Assembly (NCBI GenBank): GCA_963565915.1
Contig: OY751494.1
Coordinates: 4,030,001-4,094,000 of the forward strand
Reading direction: 5' to 3'
DNA from: Entoloma clypeatum
Lineage: Eukaryota > Basidiomycota > Agaricomycetes > Agaricales > Entolomataceae
DNA: 64,000 nt
Part shown: one piece after another, positions 35,154 to 47,684 of the stretch
Numbering within the stretch: position 1 is the stretch's first letter
Layout: each line of letters opens with the position of its first letter
The notes under the pieces: model-generated
Database searches by the model: none
What the model was told of the DNA's origin: nothing
What the model saw: only the letters and a program-made list of their open reading frames with translations
Position numbers and translations under genes: made by a program

Positions 35154-35264
35154 GGAGGGTCAGAATAGGTGATAGCGACTGTGCTGTCCACATATTTCAA
35201 GGGGATGCCAGCAGGTTCCATCGAGGCGGGACGCGATCTGCGGCGTGTTTGTTGGCGACGCCTC

Positions 35265-36604
35265 ATGTTGATCATCAGCATGCGTAATCTCCTCACTTAC
35301 CACCGACCAAAACTTCACCTCCCCATCCCAGCTCTTCATCAAGAATCTAAACGGTGTTTCCATCCATCTATCTCCTTGAACCCAACGCTGATTCCCTCTC
35401 TAGGTGCCTCCAGAATCTAATAGCATACCGCCTCCCCCAGCCCCTTATACCCTTTCCACGATCAAGAAGCGCTGCCGTCCTCGTCGCCCTGTTCGTCGGC
35501 CGTCATGGTGACCTTTATGTTCTGCTCAGCCGGTCAGTGCTAGGTGTCTTGCACCGCCTTCGTACTCTAACCATCTCAGCAGTCGTTCCGAGAACTTGAG
35601 GATGTACCCTGGCGACACCGCGCTTCCTGGAGGAAGGACAGATCCTGAAGATGGGAGCATGGAGGACACTGCTGTGAGTAAGATTGAATATTACTTGCGA
35701 GAAGCGTCCCTAACTCAGGAGTGTAGCGCCGGGAAGCTTTCGAAGAGGTCCGATGCAACAATATTTCTCTCATCCGGTTCTGACCATATTCAGTAGATTG
35801 GCCTCCCACCAGACAGGAAAAAAGCTCCGCTCCTCTGTATTCTCGAGCCTTTTGTAGCGTCCAACGGTACCATTGTCACTCCGTGAGCAGCCACCCTCCC
35901 TCAGTCAACCGATCAGTACTCAGTTTCGTTGGCCCTCAAGTGTCGTCGTCCTCATCCTTGATAATACCCTTCGCGTATGTTCCCCTCCATCCCCACCATT
36001 TGATCAGACAAAACAATATAACCCCAGCCAATACTCAATGATGCAGAAGTGACAAGCCTTTTTTCGCACCCGCTTGCGTCCTTTCTCACCACAACCCCGC
36101 CATTTCCAACCGAATCCGAAACCCTCGAAGTCCCCTATTACTCTTACATGGACTGGGACACGGTAGCGCCAAACAAGAAGATCTGGCATTTGCGCACACA
36201 TCGGTTTCTTACTGGTAGAGAAGCGGGAGGTGTCAAGCCTGTTTTCGGCCTCACAGCGTATGTTGTCCGAATATTTCTCAGACCAGCTCCATCCTCATTT
36301 GTCTCGAAACAGAAGCATTATGATCCACGTAGCAACAATTGGTTACGGCCGTCCTCCAGAGTTTGAGCCGGACCCGCCAGAAGCACCTTCTCGTCAAGTC
36401 AGACTGGCCTGGACATTGCTTAGCAAGCCTGAATACCGAAAAGCATTTGAGAAGGAAGGCGTCAAGGTCGATTGGAGGTATATGAGAAAGTTAGCAGGAG
36501 TTGATGAGAGAACCATGCGAGATCGAAAGCACGTTGACCATGGTCGCCCGAGGATGGCGAGCTCCGGACGACAAAGGAGATCGAGTCAGACAAGTAAATT
36601 ATGA
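35265..36604 (+). CDS. Nudix hydrolase, CoA pyrophosphatase type
   Basis: Starting at ATG 35265, short exons join to AAVLVALFVGRHGDLYVLLS, MYPGDTALPGGRTDPEDGSM and then the Nudix helix RREAFEEIGLPPDRKKAP. The PGG...D...TA-RREAFEEIG pattern, spaced two residues wider than the basic Nudix box, is that of peroxisomal and mitochondrial coenzyme A diphosphatases (yeast Pcd1, NUDT7/8). These cleave CoA or its oxidised form to 3',5'-ADP and phosphopantetheine. The catalytic RREAFEE is encoded by a 21-nt exon of its own (35727-35747). A further intron follows FGLTA. The C-terminal ~90 residues are an extension without recognised motifs. Divergently oriented from the neighbour starting at 35153 (111 bp apart). 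Confidence 0.85.
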
Positions 36605-36894
36605 CCGCAAAGATGGACGTAGACGCGGGTCGCGAAGATTTTAACCACAAATCAAACATGCACTCAGATCGATCTGCGAACAACGCATTGCGGGACTTTG
36701 AATTAAATAATTAGGCATTGAACATTGAGGGGCTTGGTAGAGGCTAGTGAGACCGGGTCCAATACATAAGACATGCCGCATCCTGCAGACAAGAATTAGG
36801 CACACGCAGATCACGGATGCGGAGTAATAGTGTCTGAAGCGCCCATTGCCCAACGCTCATCTCCCACCGTTACTTGTCCTTGCTAAACACCAAG

Positions 36895-38026
36895 ATGCCT
36901 GGTCCAGCCATATACGTCGTGGCCATCATCGGAGCCGTTGCAGCGAGCTTGGCATTTAAAGAGGTGTGAAGTGTGGACATCATGTCTAACATGCTCAACC
37001 CCCCTGATCTGCACACCTCTGCATCTCTTCTAGTTTGTTTATGAGCCCCATATTGCGCCAAAGATTGAGCAATGGGCAGAAGGGTTCCTTGCGAAACGTC
37101 AGGCACGTCGTCGACGATCAACTGCAGCCAACCCTGTCGCCGCAGTTCCCCCGCATGGTGAGGACGAGGAGGCATTCTTGCCGAGAACAGACAAAAAATA
37201 TCGTTCCGACGATGATGGGTCCGAAATGAGGCAATCCATTGAACTCGAGAACCTCGTTGCGAAAGAGGTTCGCGAGTGGAGGTCTGAAGTCGATCGCAGT
37301 CAGACGCATGGTCGAGGGCTTCGACGCCGAGGTAATGTCGGTCGCTCAACCTCAAGTGCTCTTGACGAAGTATGTCATCATCTTTTCGAGCCCCCTACTA
37401 GAAAATCATTGATTTCATTCCTTCAGCCCAATCATCACATCCCTCCTGTGCCCCTAAGTCCGACTCAGATCGTCTCCAAGTCTCCTTCCACTAACGAAAC
37501 GGCCACTGAAAGCTATGGCTCGTCTCGAAACACACCTCTTAGAGATGAGACTAGGATCCAAGCAACACTTCCGACTCCTGACGCCACCAGTATCTCTTCC
37601 CCAGATCCTCTACCCCACAGACCGCTTTCTTCTAACTCAATTCCGAGTCTCTCCCAATTCTACCCTTTGGAACTAGATCAAGAACACGGACTTGAACTCC
37701 TATCTGCGCCTTCGTCCCGAGGTGAATCTCCGTTCTCCAATTTCTCTCACCCTTTGCCTGCGAGGGAGACCACGATGACGGCACCGTCAAGTGACATGAC
37801 CAACTTCCTTTCGTTGGCCTCCGTCGGCGCCACGTCTCCTGCGGGACGCCCACCCTCGGGGCCCTTGTCTGATCTAGACTTTTTCTCGGACATCGGAGAC
37901 CATGAGCTTGTGGATGTGATGTCACCTCGCTCGGTGGTGTCCGACGTTTCCACGTTTGATGACGACATGAGAAGTGAGAGGTCTGGATCAAGCTGGGCTA
38001 GTGGTACTGATGCTCGCAGTCAATGA
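36895..38026 (+). CDS. Hypothetical protein with single N-terminal membrane anchor
   Basis: The ATG at 36895 starts PAIYVVAIIGAVAASLAFKE, one hydrophobic helix, followed after an intron by FVYEPHIAPKIEQWAEGFLA and a basic stretch (AKRQARRRRS). The remainder is charged, then Ser/Pro-rich and probably disordered, with an acidic end (DLDFFSDIGDHELVDVM). Three exons or more; TGA at 38024-38026. The anchor plus long cytosolic tail suggests an organelle-surface protein. I do not recognise the family. Confidence 0.75.
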
Positions 38027-38229
38027 GGATCGCTGTGCTCTCTCGGTTGATGACAGGACGAACAGCTATTTTTCAGGGTATTCTCATCTGACGTCTTGGT
38101 TACTCATATCTTGTAATCCCCAATATTTTTTTCTGTACTACCGCCACATCCATAGTGTTGTATTTGTAACTACTGCACATATTGTATTTGACGTCATGCA
38201 TCACTTGGTTTTCTCACAAATATCACAAT

Positions 38230-38679
38230 GGTTCCATTGACAACATCGCGCTCGGCAAGGGAGGATACAGCAGTACTCTCTTTAATCGACGAGGAATGGA
38301 GAACCTGTGGATCAAACCGTGAGTGAATGGCCTCTTCTTTTTCTGATGTAGAGCCCTCAGGCAGCAGGCTGTTATTAGTCCGACTGGCTACTTACCAGCC
38401 CTACCAATTCGCTTTTTACCTGTTCACGTCGACGAATTGGCAATTGATTTCCAGCCCATCTCCAGCTCGACCTCTCTTGACGTGTACGCGGCAACATTCT
38501 CGACGCCCTCGCACCATAGATGTCCACTGCCTTACCTTCTGCGATGCGCGCCACCCGAGTTCTGGCCTCACCTTGACTCTCCGCCTCAGCTTTCCGAGCC
38601 TGTGACACAGGAGCTTTCAGTGCAAGTAGGAATCCCTGAGCTTCGAGCACCTGTCTTGTACAAATCAATGGCACAATAG
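38230..38679 (+). CDS. Doubtful small two-exon ORF
   Basis: An ATG at 38230 can be joined over a GTGAGT...AG intron (about 38321-38365) to an open frame that ends at 38679 (ELAIDFQPISSSTSLDVYAA, ending YKSMAQ). The acceptor needed is not clear-cut and a second frame over the same bases is also open. No known motif. It may be a decayed gene. Confidence 0.25.
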
Positions 38680-40554
38680 GAGGATCTTTTGTCTCCTACT
38701 GCACTTCTACGCAAAAGCCGAATCGATCCTCTACTGATGGACTCGGGACTTTTGCTTCTCCGAGGTTCCTTGAGAGGGTATTACTAGGATTGTATATCGA
38801 CGCCGCAACCGCCTGGATAGAAAAATTCAATCTCGCCCAAGATCAGGATCTTGATTGCTGAACTGGAGGCGAAAAAAGCGCACTTTTCTTGGGACTGCAG
38901 CCTAAGCTATTCTTACCACGACCCGGCTCTCCTTATCATTGTACACGGAACCAGGGAAGATGTGAAACGTACCCAATGGCATCGCACATCCGTATCCGAA
39001 CGTCTGCGGCTCGTGGCAGGAAAACTGGGCATTTTCCTCGACGTTGGTGCACGTCCATGTTCAACAAGCTGCGTTCGTTCCGGAGAAAAAATGTTCGATC
39101 ACATAGCTAGTTGCCCTTTCTTGCCCATCCTACACTGCGAGACGTCATCTGGATGACTCGCAGATTGATTCCTAGCCAGGGGGATTTAATTTTCAACGAT
39201 ATCCGCCGGGTATTCTGCCTTAGGTCCGTTTCCGAACAGGATATGAATAATAAAAACTGCGACTGAATCGGAGCGTCCTTAGGTATCGTGCGCCCAAATG
39301 TGTTCTAAATCGCCATGGTGCACGGTGGAGGCTGCGTCAGCTTGGACTTTGTCCGGGGCTGTTATCTGGAAGATCGATGATCTGGGCCGCCATTCACCGC
39401 CGAGTTATCCTTTCAATCACCAGGTCATGTGCTAACCTGAAGCGGGTATCATGCTTGCGCAGATTGCGTAGATTGCTCGGGCTACTTTCGCGGGGATAGC
39501 CTGCTTCCAATCTCGGTCAGATTCAGACCCGCAATCGCATAAATCGATGTAAAAAGCTTGCATCTCATCGGCACCCCTCAACGCCAAAATATTATTGGAT
39601 CACAATCTGGTGGCGTGGAGATCCGGGAAAAGCCTGTCGAATTGTCTTTGGACTTGAAAGAACAATAGAATCTATGTCGAAAATCCGGCCATCTGATGGA
39701 GGAGAGGTAATCCCTCTCACCCCTTGAGATGATGATGGGCTCCGACTCCTGGGAAATAGTAATCATAAGGGACTATGTACGTCGCCCCCAAACTTTGAGT
39801 TTCTTGTCACCCTAGATCTTGGAAGTCTCACGTTCGAGGGACGATGGGGATGTTGCTCACTATTGAAGGTGTTTTTTTTTCTTCTTTGTGAAGTCAAGCC
39901 ATTTCTCCTTGACTTGGTCTTTATCTCAACTCAAAGGTCGACGCACAAAGGGAGAGATGGTTATTTTCACTTGACAGCAACCAGTGGGTGGCTTCCTCTA
40001 TGTTGCTCAAACCCGAAAAATAATTCCGCATCGGCCTTTGTGCTCACCTTGCATTGATCGGATTCAAGGGAAGTGGAAACACTACGGAGAATTGCACAGG
40101 GAAGTACGGATGGATTTCGATAGATTGCGGGAGGTGGACAGTGGATTTACCGGTCAATTTGTGGCGCATCCACGATTGGATTGACATCTTGTGTCTCTAA
40201 TTGCCGAAGACGCGACCTGAAGAGACTAGCCCACACGTGACGGTCGAAAAAGGAAGAATGATTTCTGCATTCGGAAATGACGTAACGCGTTTCATCGGAG
40301 TGCGAAAGTGCAAGGAAACTCACGCCTGCCGTCCTGGACTCCATTCTTTCCCATCTCGCTTGTCTTCATTTATTCTCGATCGTCAAACAACGCGCTCATG
40401 GTTATTGGTCAGCATTCTCTTGGAATATATATACCCAACATGCCCTCTCTTCCGCTCCCATCTCTTCCGTCTTCCCCCCACCCGACTATCCCCGCCTGAG
40501 CGACTTCGCAGCGACGCCAGATCATCCCCTACGCCCCCACTCCCACTCGACACA
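38680..40554. other. Gene-poor stretch, 1.9 kb
   Basis: Only short, unsupported frames on both strands; no repeats, RNA genes or transposon motifs seen. The right end holds the promoter of the cytochrome P450 (TATATATA at 40426-40433, about 120 bp before its ATG). Confidence 0.6.
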
Positions 40555-42588
40555 ATGGAAACTATCACCTCTTTCTCTGTCTCTTGGTTTTCGCACAACC
40601 TGTTCCTCATCACGACCTCCATCACCTTCGCATTCATACTCATTCGCGCTATCTACAATCTTTTCTTGTCCCCGCTTAGCGCCATCCCAGGTCCTTGGTA
40701 TGCGGCTATTTCCGATCTATGGATCACAACGCATGTCCTCCGTCTCCAACAATGTAAAACCATCCACGAGCTTCTTGAAACCTATGGCCCGGTCGTCAGG
40801 ATAGGTCCTAACAAAGTTGTCTTCCGCGATCTGTCGACAGCCCGCAACGTCTACTCCGTGCACAAATTCGACAAAAGTTCCTATTACAAGGGTCTACTCA
40901 CGTACGCTGCTTTTCATTTCGCCATCACATAGACCAAACTCAAGTTTGACTGTTGACAGCAACGACAATGATCATGCGTACGTATTACGGTGCATATATG
41001 CGTCTTTTAGACTCACTCTATTGCAGAATGACAACTCTAGAGCATATCCCCCACTCCATCCGGCGAAAAGGTTATGCACCGCATTACAGCCCATCCAATA
41101 TTGCTCAGTTCCAGCAGGAGATGCACGAGGTCACCTTGGAGCTTGTTGAAGTAAAGTTATTTATCAGTCCCATCGTGAGGCCTATTGACGCTAACACACC
41201 CTCAGACCCTCGATGGCATGGCTGGAAAAGCGTCACTGGATTGTTTAGCCGTTTTCCGCCACCTTATGGTCGATACCGTTGTCTTGTCCTCCTATGGATA
41301 TCGCCTCGGCGCCTTGCGCAAATGGGCCGTGGATACGGAAGATGCTCTCTCCACGGCGATAAATGATTTTCCCAAGAGAGGAATCATCGTAAATATGCAA
41401 CTCGTGCTTCCTTTTGGTCATCATTGTTGACTACTTCATACTTTCGAAGCGGTGTACACTTCCTAATTGGGTGTGGAACCTTTTTAGTCGGATTCCTCAT
41501 AAGCGGTGGAGGCAGATGTGCGATTCTGATAAGATCATGGCCGAGGTGAATTCGTTGAACTTTTTTCTGACGTCGATCGTGTTCAACTCACCCCACTACT
41601 CAACAGTTTGTCAGCGAACGTGTCTACGAGATGCGAGCGCAGATGCTTTCTGGAAAAATGGGTGAAGCTGAGAAGGTGCCGATGCTTCAACGCCTACTGA
41701 ATTATCGTTATTCCACAACGAACGACCTCATGCCTGACCACGACATAATTTCTGAATGCATGGGACACCTGTACGTCATATGGAATAAATCCTTCTCTCA
41801 TCGCATTCAACATGCGCCGATCTTCCAGGATCGCCGGTTCTGATACTACTTCTACTTCATTGTCGTACTTTTGTTGGGAGCTCAGCCGCCGTCCGGACGT
41901 AATGAAGAAACTCCAATTGGAGATCGACGAAGCGATGCCTAACACTGGCGTTTTTCCTGACATTGCTGTCCTTCAGGAATTGCCGTATCTTAATGCTTTC
42001 ATCAAGGAAGGTTCGTGCGCTCTCATTCACTCGTTGAGGCTACCAGCATATGTACTAAATACGGTCAGGCCTTCGACTCTACTCTGCCGCTCCTAGTCTT
42101 CTTGAGCGTGTTGTTCCTCAATCAACGTCCAAAAACTGCTCTCCAGATGAGATTTTCGACCTGATGGGTTATGGTTTACCACCAGGGACGATCATCTCCA
42201 CGCAGGCCTGGTCAATGCATCGTGATGCTTCGGTATTCACTTCTCCTGACGCTTTTCTACCTGAACGCTGGCTTGAAACGACGACCAATGCGGGTGACCT
42301 TGCGCGAATGGTACAGCATATGATGCCGTTCGGTACGGGAACTCGAGTGTGCGGAGGCCAGAACCTTGCCCAGTTAATGATGAAAATCACAATCACCGCC
42401 ATTGTCAGGAATTTTGATGTAGTGGCACCGCTGGAGACGAACGAAAGGAGTATGGACATCAGGGATAGTTTTGTAAGTGCTTTTTCTCGTGAAATCTCCA
42501 ACACCCTCATCATGATCATGATCATTTTCAGGTCATCTTCCCGGCGGCAATGGAGTGCAAGCTTATCTTCAGGCCTCGTCAAAAGTAA
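40555..42588 (+). CDS. Cytochrome P450 monooxygenase
   Basis: The ATG at 40555 opens with a membrane anchor (FLITTSITFAFILIRAIYNL), then the proline hinge (LSAIPGPWYAAI). Exons continue with RIGPNKVVFRDLS, the I-helix oxygen-binding motif AGSDTTSTS, the K-helix KEGLRL (ExxR, formed across an intron), FLPERWL, and the haem-binding loop PFGTGTRVCGGQN with its axial Cys. It ends at the TAA 42586-42588. Eight or so short introns. All diagnostic motifs are intact, so it should be an active ER-bound oxygenase. The layout resembles fungal P450s of secondary metabolism or xenobiotic oxidation, but no cluster partners are adjacent. Substrate unknown. Confidence 0.93.
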
Positions 42589-43674
42589 CAGCGCTACCTC
42601 TCTTTCCATCAGTTGTACTTTGTCTGTCTTTCGTCCCATCACATTCTCTTCCATCGCTGGGTCGAAACATATCTTTCCGTGTCGACGCGCTATCCCAATG
42701 CACTCAATCGCTTTCAATACTTTGTTTGCTTCCTTGTCTTATGTTTCCTACTCTGGCATTTGACATCCCTTTCCCTCGTCACGGATACTCTTACCCGAGT
42801 CTCATTTGTGTATTTCGCACCTCCCCTTCCTCTCTCGTCACTTTAATTGAACGATATTCGACGCGTATAGATTAGGTATGCTAAAATCACCGCGATGCCC
42901 TCATAGTATGGCACTAGGTCTCCAATTGGCGGATACTTACGAAGAACAGCCTACCTTTTTTTCGATGTTCCTGATGATACACACCTCTATGTTGAATGTA
43001 TGTAAATCGCAGTTTTTCCACCCTAGGTTCGTGAACGCGAGCACTAGACAGTTCATGGTGTGTCCTTGCTCTACGCACCAGCAATCTTCAAGGTCGTCGC
43101 AGAATGCATTGATACTAGAAGTACTTTGTTCGTCGTAAATCTGAGATAGGGAAAAGTTTCATAGTGTATTCGACGTGCGAAGGAGATCGGCGCAAACAAG
43201 AAGCTGGTATTCAGCATATTTGAGTCAAGTGTGGTCCTCATCATTGATGCTTCTGCCAGACGCCACCATGACCGAGATCGATCTCACCTTTCATTTGGTG
43301 TGTTCGGCTCATCAGCCACACCACTGATATGACAGGGCCTTTCTATCAAATGGAACGCCCCCGTTCAACCTCGGCGCTTGGCGAGTTATTCGGAAGGATG
43401 GTGGCAGGAACTCGACAAGGACAGAGCTCGGCGAGAGCATCGACCTTGCATCGATTCCAACATGTAACCTAGCCTTCAATCCGAGTCCACAAACCAAGCG
43501 CCTCGAGATCACCAAGTTTTGCCCAATTACTTCGTCGGGCGGGGCAGTAGCCAGGTTGAGGCAACGTGACTCTGACGTCGGTGTCGTTCCGGTTCACTGG
43601 ACCTCGTCACCTTGCTCATACACCCAAATATCCATGGCGAGACTTCGCCGCTCTGCCCTGCCCTATCCTTCATC
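42589..43674. other. Intergenic, no gene seen
   Basis: About 1.1 kb with only short frames. The left part should contain the P450 terminator region and the right part the promoter of the glucanase-like gene. No repeat or RNA gene recognised. Confidence 0.6.
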
Positions 43675-45178
43675 ATGCGACTCAGACCTGCCTTTTTGAT
43701 TGTGATCTTCTTAACCCTGATTCCCCGTGTTCTAGCCATCTATACACCTTTGCACGAGTACCGCGGTGCCACTTTCTTCGATGGCTGGGATTACTGGGGA
43801 AATGTCGACAATACGACGTGGGGTGAGCTTTCCGATTTGTGGAAGTGCACTTGCTAAACGCTACCAGGAAACGTCACCTACGTTGGCCATGCCGACGCCA
43901 AGGCTCGTCAGTTAACCTATGTCAATCCCGTTGGAAACGCCATCGTCAGGGTGGATAACTCGACGACCATTGCGAATGTGTCTCTCGTCAATAGGCTCTC
44001 TGTGAGCACACTTACTAATGTTCAACTAGATATTTACATCATTCGATCACACCGCAGGTTCGAATGACATCACAGTATAGTTATGGTGTCGGAACTCTTT
44101 GGATAATCGATGCAGTTCATCTCCCATACGGATGCTCGGTATTTCAGTCATGATTCATTGGCTCAGTTGAAATAGCTGATCTTTTTACTTCAAGGTGTGG
44201 CCCTCCTTCTGGTCCTTGGGTGCAAACAAGGAATGGCCGTACGCAGGAGAAATTGACATCATTGAAGGCATCAACCTAATGGGCAATAATCAGATGGCGC
44301 TCCATACTACGCCTGGGTGTGTGCAAGCATCGAACAATGGCCAGACTGGAAACACGATAAAAAACGACTGCTCCGTACCACAAGGATGTGTTGTTGCAGA
44401 GACCAAGCCTAACAGTTATGGCCAGGGATTTTCGCAGGCCGGAGGAGGAGTTTGGGCCCTGCAATTGGACATTTCAGGCATTTACATATGGTTTTGGAGT
44501 GTGAGTAGTCTTCGATCATCTTTGCACTCAGAGTGAGAGCACGCTCTGTAGCGCCTCAGCATCCCGCAGTCCATTCAAACTGCGACCTCTCAATCTACCC
44601 TGGATACTGCTACGTTTGGCTCACCGTCTGCCTCGTACCCTGCTTCTGGCTGCAACATAACAGAATATTTTGGACCTCAGAAGATGATCATTTCCATTAC
44701 CCTGTGTGGGGTCTGGTATGCTCTATTAGAGAGACTGTGCCTCGAAGCTTGCCACTTATCTTGATTGTTTTCAGGGCCGGCGTCCCAAACATCTATAGTC
44801 AGACTTGCCCGGGAAACTGTGTAAGTTCCTTCACTTGTCCCCATCTCTCCTCTCCCTCATAGATTTGGTTGAACACAGATCTACAACAACATCATTGGTC
44901 CAGGCTCGCCAACATACGACAATGCATATTTCGAGATCCCATACATCCGAATATACAATCTAGATAAACTACCGATGTCGTCAAACCTTCATACAGGGCC
45001 GAATACACCTTCGACCGTTTCTCTGGGAACGGCGGTAACAGTTGTTACGGAGACCGCAACGCCGACTGTCAAGGTTCCAACTTCCTCTGGTTTTTGCAAA
45101 CTCCCGGAGGACTTTTCAATCTTGCTATTGAGGACTGCTGCAGTGGGCTTGGCTGCTATAATTTCTGAAATATTGTAG
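43675..45178 (+). CDS. Secreted GH16 beta-glucanase-like protein, probably GPI-anchored
   Basis: Starts at ATG 43675 with a signal peptide (LRPAFLIVIFLTLIPRVLA). Exons then give YRGATFFDGWDYWGN, WPSFWSLGANKEWPYAG and the family 16 active site GEIDIIEG (Glu-x-Asp-x-x-Glu: nucleophile, helper Asp, acid/base). It continues with a Trp-rich cleft, IYNNIIGPGSPTYDNAYFEI and IRIYNL. The C-terminus is Ser/Thr-rich and ends in a hydrophobic segment (ILLLRTAAVGLAAIISEIL), as in GPI-anchored proteins. GH16 enzymes of this basidiomycete type act on beta-1,3/1,4- or 1,3/1,6-glucans of cell walls. Six or so introns; no break in the catalytic core. Confidence 0.9.
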
Positions 45179-45400
45179 GCTGTTGATACGAAGTAGTGGA
45201 CTCTGCTTTATGAAAAAGCTGACTTAGTTCAGGACTTAATAAAAAAAACGTGAACTGCTTTATGCCTTTTCAACTTACACGGCGTAAATGAGTGTTTCGT
45301 TCATATAAAATCCCGAGGGAATCCATGCCCTGCGGCTTTGTCCGTCCGCGTTTCAATCCATTCAGTCATCTGAGCTGCTGACCTTGACCCTGACCTCAAT

Positions 45401-45912
45401 ATGCATATGGCCGACAGCCTCATCAAGTATAAAGGTGTAGGCGACATCCTGGTTGCTGCGATACTTGCCGTGCGGCCGAGCACCATCTATGGTTCACTCC
45501 CAGCCCGGGCGCTCTCGTCGCTCACAGGTCTAGTCAGCGAATGCTCTTGTCAACGGTTCCATCAGACTGTTTCAACTTCATTTCCTAGCATTTATCCGCA
45601 GCAGACACGGCCCCAGGCTTCAATCAAGCAATCGCTTGTATGGTCGCAGCCATTGGTATTGGTCATGTTGTTGCAGCTCGACAAAGAGTCTCTGCCCAAC
45701 CGACGATACGTGCGCGGTAATCTATGTCTTTGAGAGAGAATGACGCTCACTCTCGCATAGTTGCCATGAACTTGACATGGGCGGTGCTGGGGTTTTTGAC
45801 ATGCATATTGACGCCGAGGGAGAAGGAACTGGGCAGTGCAACTCTACTGATGTCAAGCCTCAACCATGCGGCTTTCAGTACGGCATTATACTTGGCTAGG
45901 GGTCGAAAGTAA
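45401..45912 (+). CDS. Small membrane protein, unknown
   Basis: Starting at ATG 45401, three exons can be joined: IKYKGVGDILVAAILAVRPS, then GFNQAIACMVAAIGIGHVVA, then AMNLTWAVLGFLTCILTPRE and SLNHAAFSTALYLARG. About 145 residues with up to four hydrophobic segments. Donor and acceptor sites fit, although the second junction uses a GTGCGC donor. I do not recognise the family. Confidence 0.6.
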
Positions 45913-46045
45913 ACCCAGGCCTGGTCTCAAGTAACCCAGACAAACGGAAATCCCAAATGGATTAGATATTACATAATAACGAACATGAGGAACCCACGCT
46001 TGACCATAAACTGGATGCTCACCTGGAGCTCATATCTCCCTCAAC

Positions 46046-47343
46046 ATGCCCATTATCTACAGGCGACGCTCTCAGTCCTTTTCTGATCCAGACAGCGATA
46101 GTGAGAACGTTGCACCAGTGCCTGCCGACGCCGACGATTCGATAGTCCTTTCAGACCTTGTTCGGACGGGCGAGGCCTCAAGGCTGAGGCGCAGAGGAGC
46201 AATGAGGCTCGATCACGGACACACAGGCCAAACCATTCATCCTCAGGTCTCCAGCCCAACCGTTATCGTCGTTGGTTCTCCTTCGTGGGATTCCGAGCCA
46301 GAAGAATCTCAAGCAGGACCCGTCTTTTCTCGCGAGCGGCTACGGAATATACGCCGGCCTCGCAGACCGGCTGGCGACGAAGAACTGAGCTACACGTATA
46401 CCATTTTTTGTGGGGCTGAGGACGAAGACGAGGACGAGGACGAGGACGAGGAGTTTGCGGATCAGCCTTGTACCCCACTCGAGCCGTCACTGCTTCCCCT
46501 CTATCCTCCGTCATCCTCATGCGCGCCATCACTCTCACCAAGGAAGAAGAAGTCCAATGGCTGCGGAGCCGTCTTGCATACAGCAGCCGCGCCGCGGCAG
46601 CGCAAAAGTACTTGGTTAGCCAAAGACGATGCCACCGGCGTCCTCGTCCCCATGGACTCCAGTTATTTCGACAAAGACACTGCATCAAAGATCGTGAGGA
46701 ACCCTTGTGGTTGTATTCGGGAGGGCATTGGCTGCGCTGTATGGTGAGCAGCGGCAAATTTATTGCCGGTCATTCCTTCTAACACTGTTATAGTGGTAAT
46801 CCCATCGGAATTCGTTACAGAGGCTGTAAAGCTTCAGGCGACTCAACGACGCATCTTCGTCATAAGCCATCTTCGTCGACTCCCATCACACCAGAAAGTC
46901 CTCGATATTGGCGCGCGCCCAACAATCATCATGGCAGTCCGCTTTACACATATACTTTCTTCGCCAATGCTGTCTCGTCACTGCCACACAAATTCCCACC
47001 CCGGCATCAGGCCCGTTCCTCAGTTCCTGCAGAAGGCATGGCGGTCAATCCGGAACGAGACAATTACGGCAACGATGGCCTACAACCAACGTACAATAAC
47101 ACCATTTTCGACCGCATCATCACCGCATCCCCCACCCCTTTGTCCGATCTTGGCGAGGACGAGCGCGGCACCCCTTACCGGGTTGATCCCACCATGAGGA
47201 ACATACCTTCCATCCCCCCACTTTCTACTCAGGGGCTCCGCTGGTCATCCGCATACGACCCAGATGGCGAATTCACGTTGGAGGCAGAGCCGAATTCGCC
47301 GGACAAGACGAACGAGTTTATGTTACTGTTTCCTGAACGCTGA
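46046..47343 (+). CDS. Acidic hypothetical protein with Cys motif
   Basis: Two exons with a 50-nt intron (46744-46793). The N-terminal half is charged and disordered, with an Asp/Glu run (EDEDEDEDEDEE, encoded by GACGAG repeats near 46425-46450). The only compact part is NPCGCIREGIGCAVCGNPIG, formed across the splice junction, followed by IRYRGC. It has five cysteines in C-x-C...C-x2-C spacing that could bind zinc. The C-terminal part is low complexity and ends with an acidic, aromatic segment. It looks like a basidiomycete-specific family; possibly a regulatory protein. Confidence 0.75.
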
Positions 47344-47684
47344 TGTCTCTTCGCAACGTGCACGCCCCCCGCAGGCGCAGGCTTTCCATTTCTCTTCCCC
47401 TACACAGCATTCCTGTTCTGCTCAGTTTTGGACAGGTGCTTCTCGTAGACATCTGCATAATCATTACTTGTATCATATTGGTTTCGTTCATGACGCTGCG
47501 CGTGTCTTACGCTTGTTACTTGTATCATATTAGTTAGGAAGTGCACCACCGCCATAATTGTTTCAGGGAATGTTGTTCGACATACATGCTTGAGATGGTT
47601 CTCGCACGATCAACGCATAATCATTGGCTGAGGCCGAGGGTCCACTGGAGCGAACGTGCGCTCCGCCTTCTTTAGGCGCCTGTC

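Noticed and set aside
34375..35172. 265-residue + strand ORF antisense to the Pro/Ala-rich gene
   Set aside because: It is a Gly/Ser/Ala-rich mirror of GC-rich low-complexity coding DNA on the other strand. The - strand gene has working introns and a clear start.
40201..40554. N-terminal extension of the cytochrome P450 reading frame
   Set aside because: The frame is open upstream, but the membrane anchor follows the ATG at 40555 and a TATA box lies at 40426, so the upstream part is promoter.
46425..46450. GACGAG repeat as a microsatellite feature
   Set aside because: It codes an in-frame Asp/Glu run inside a gene and is too short to list separately.
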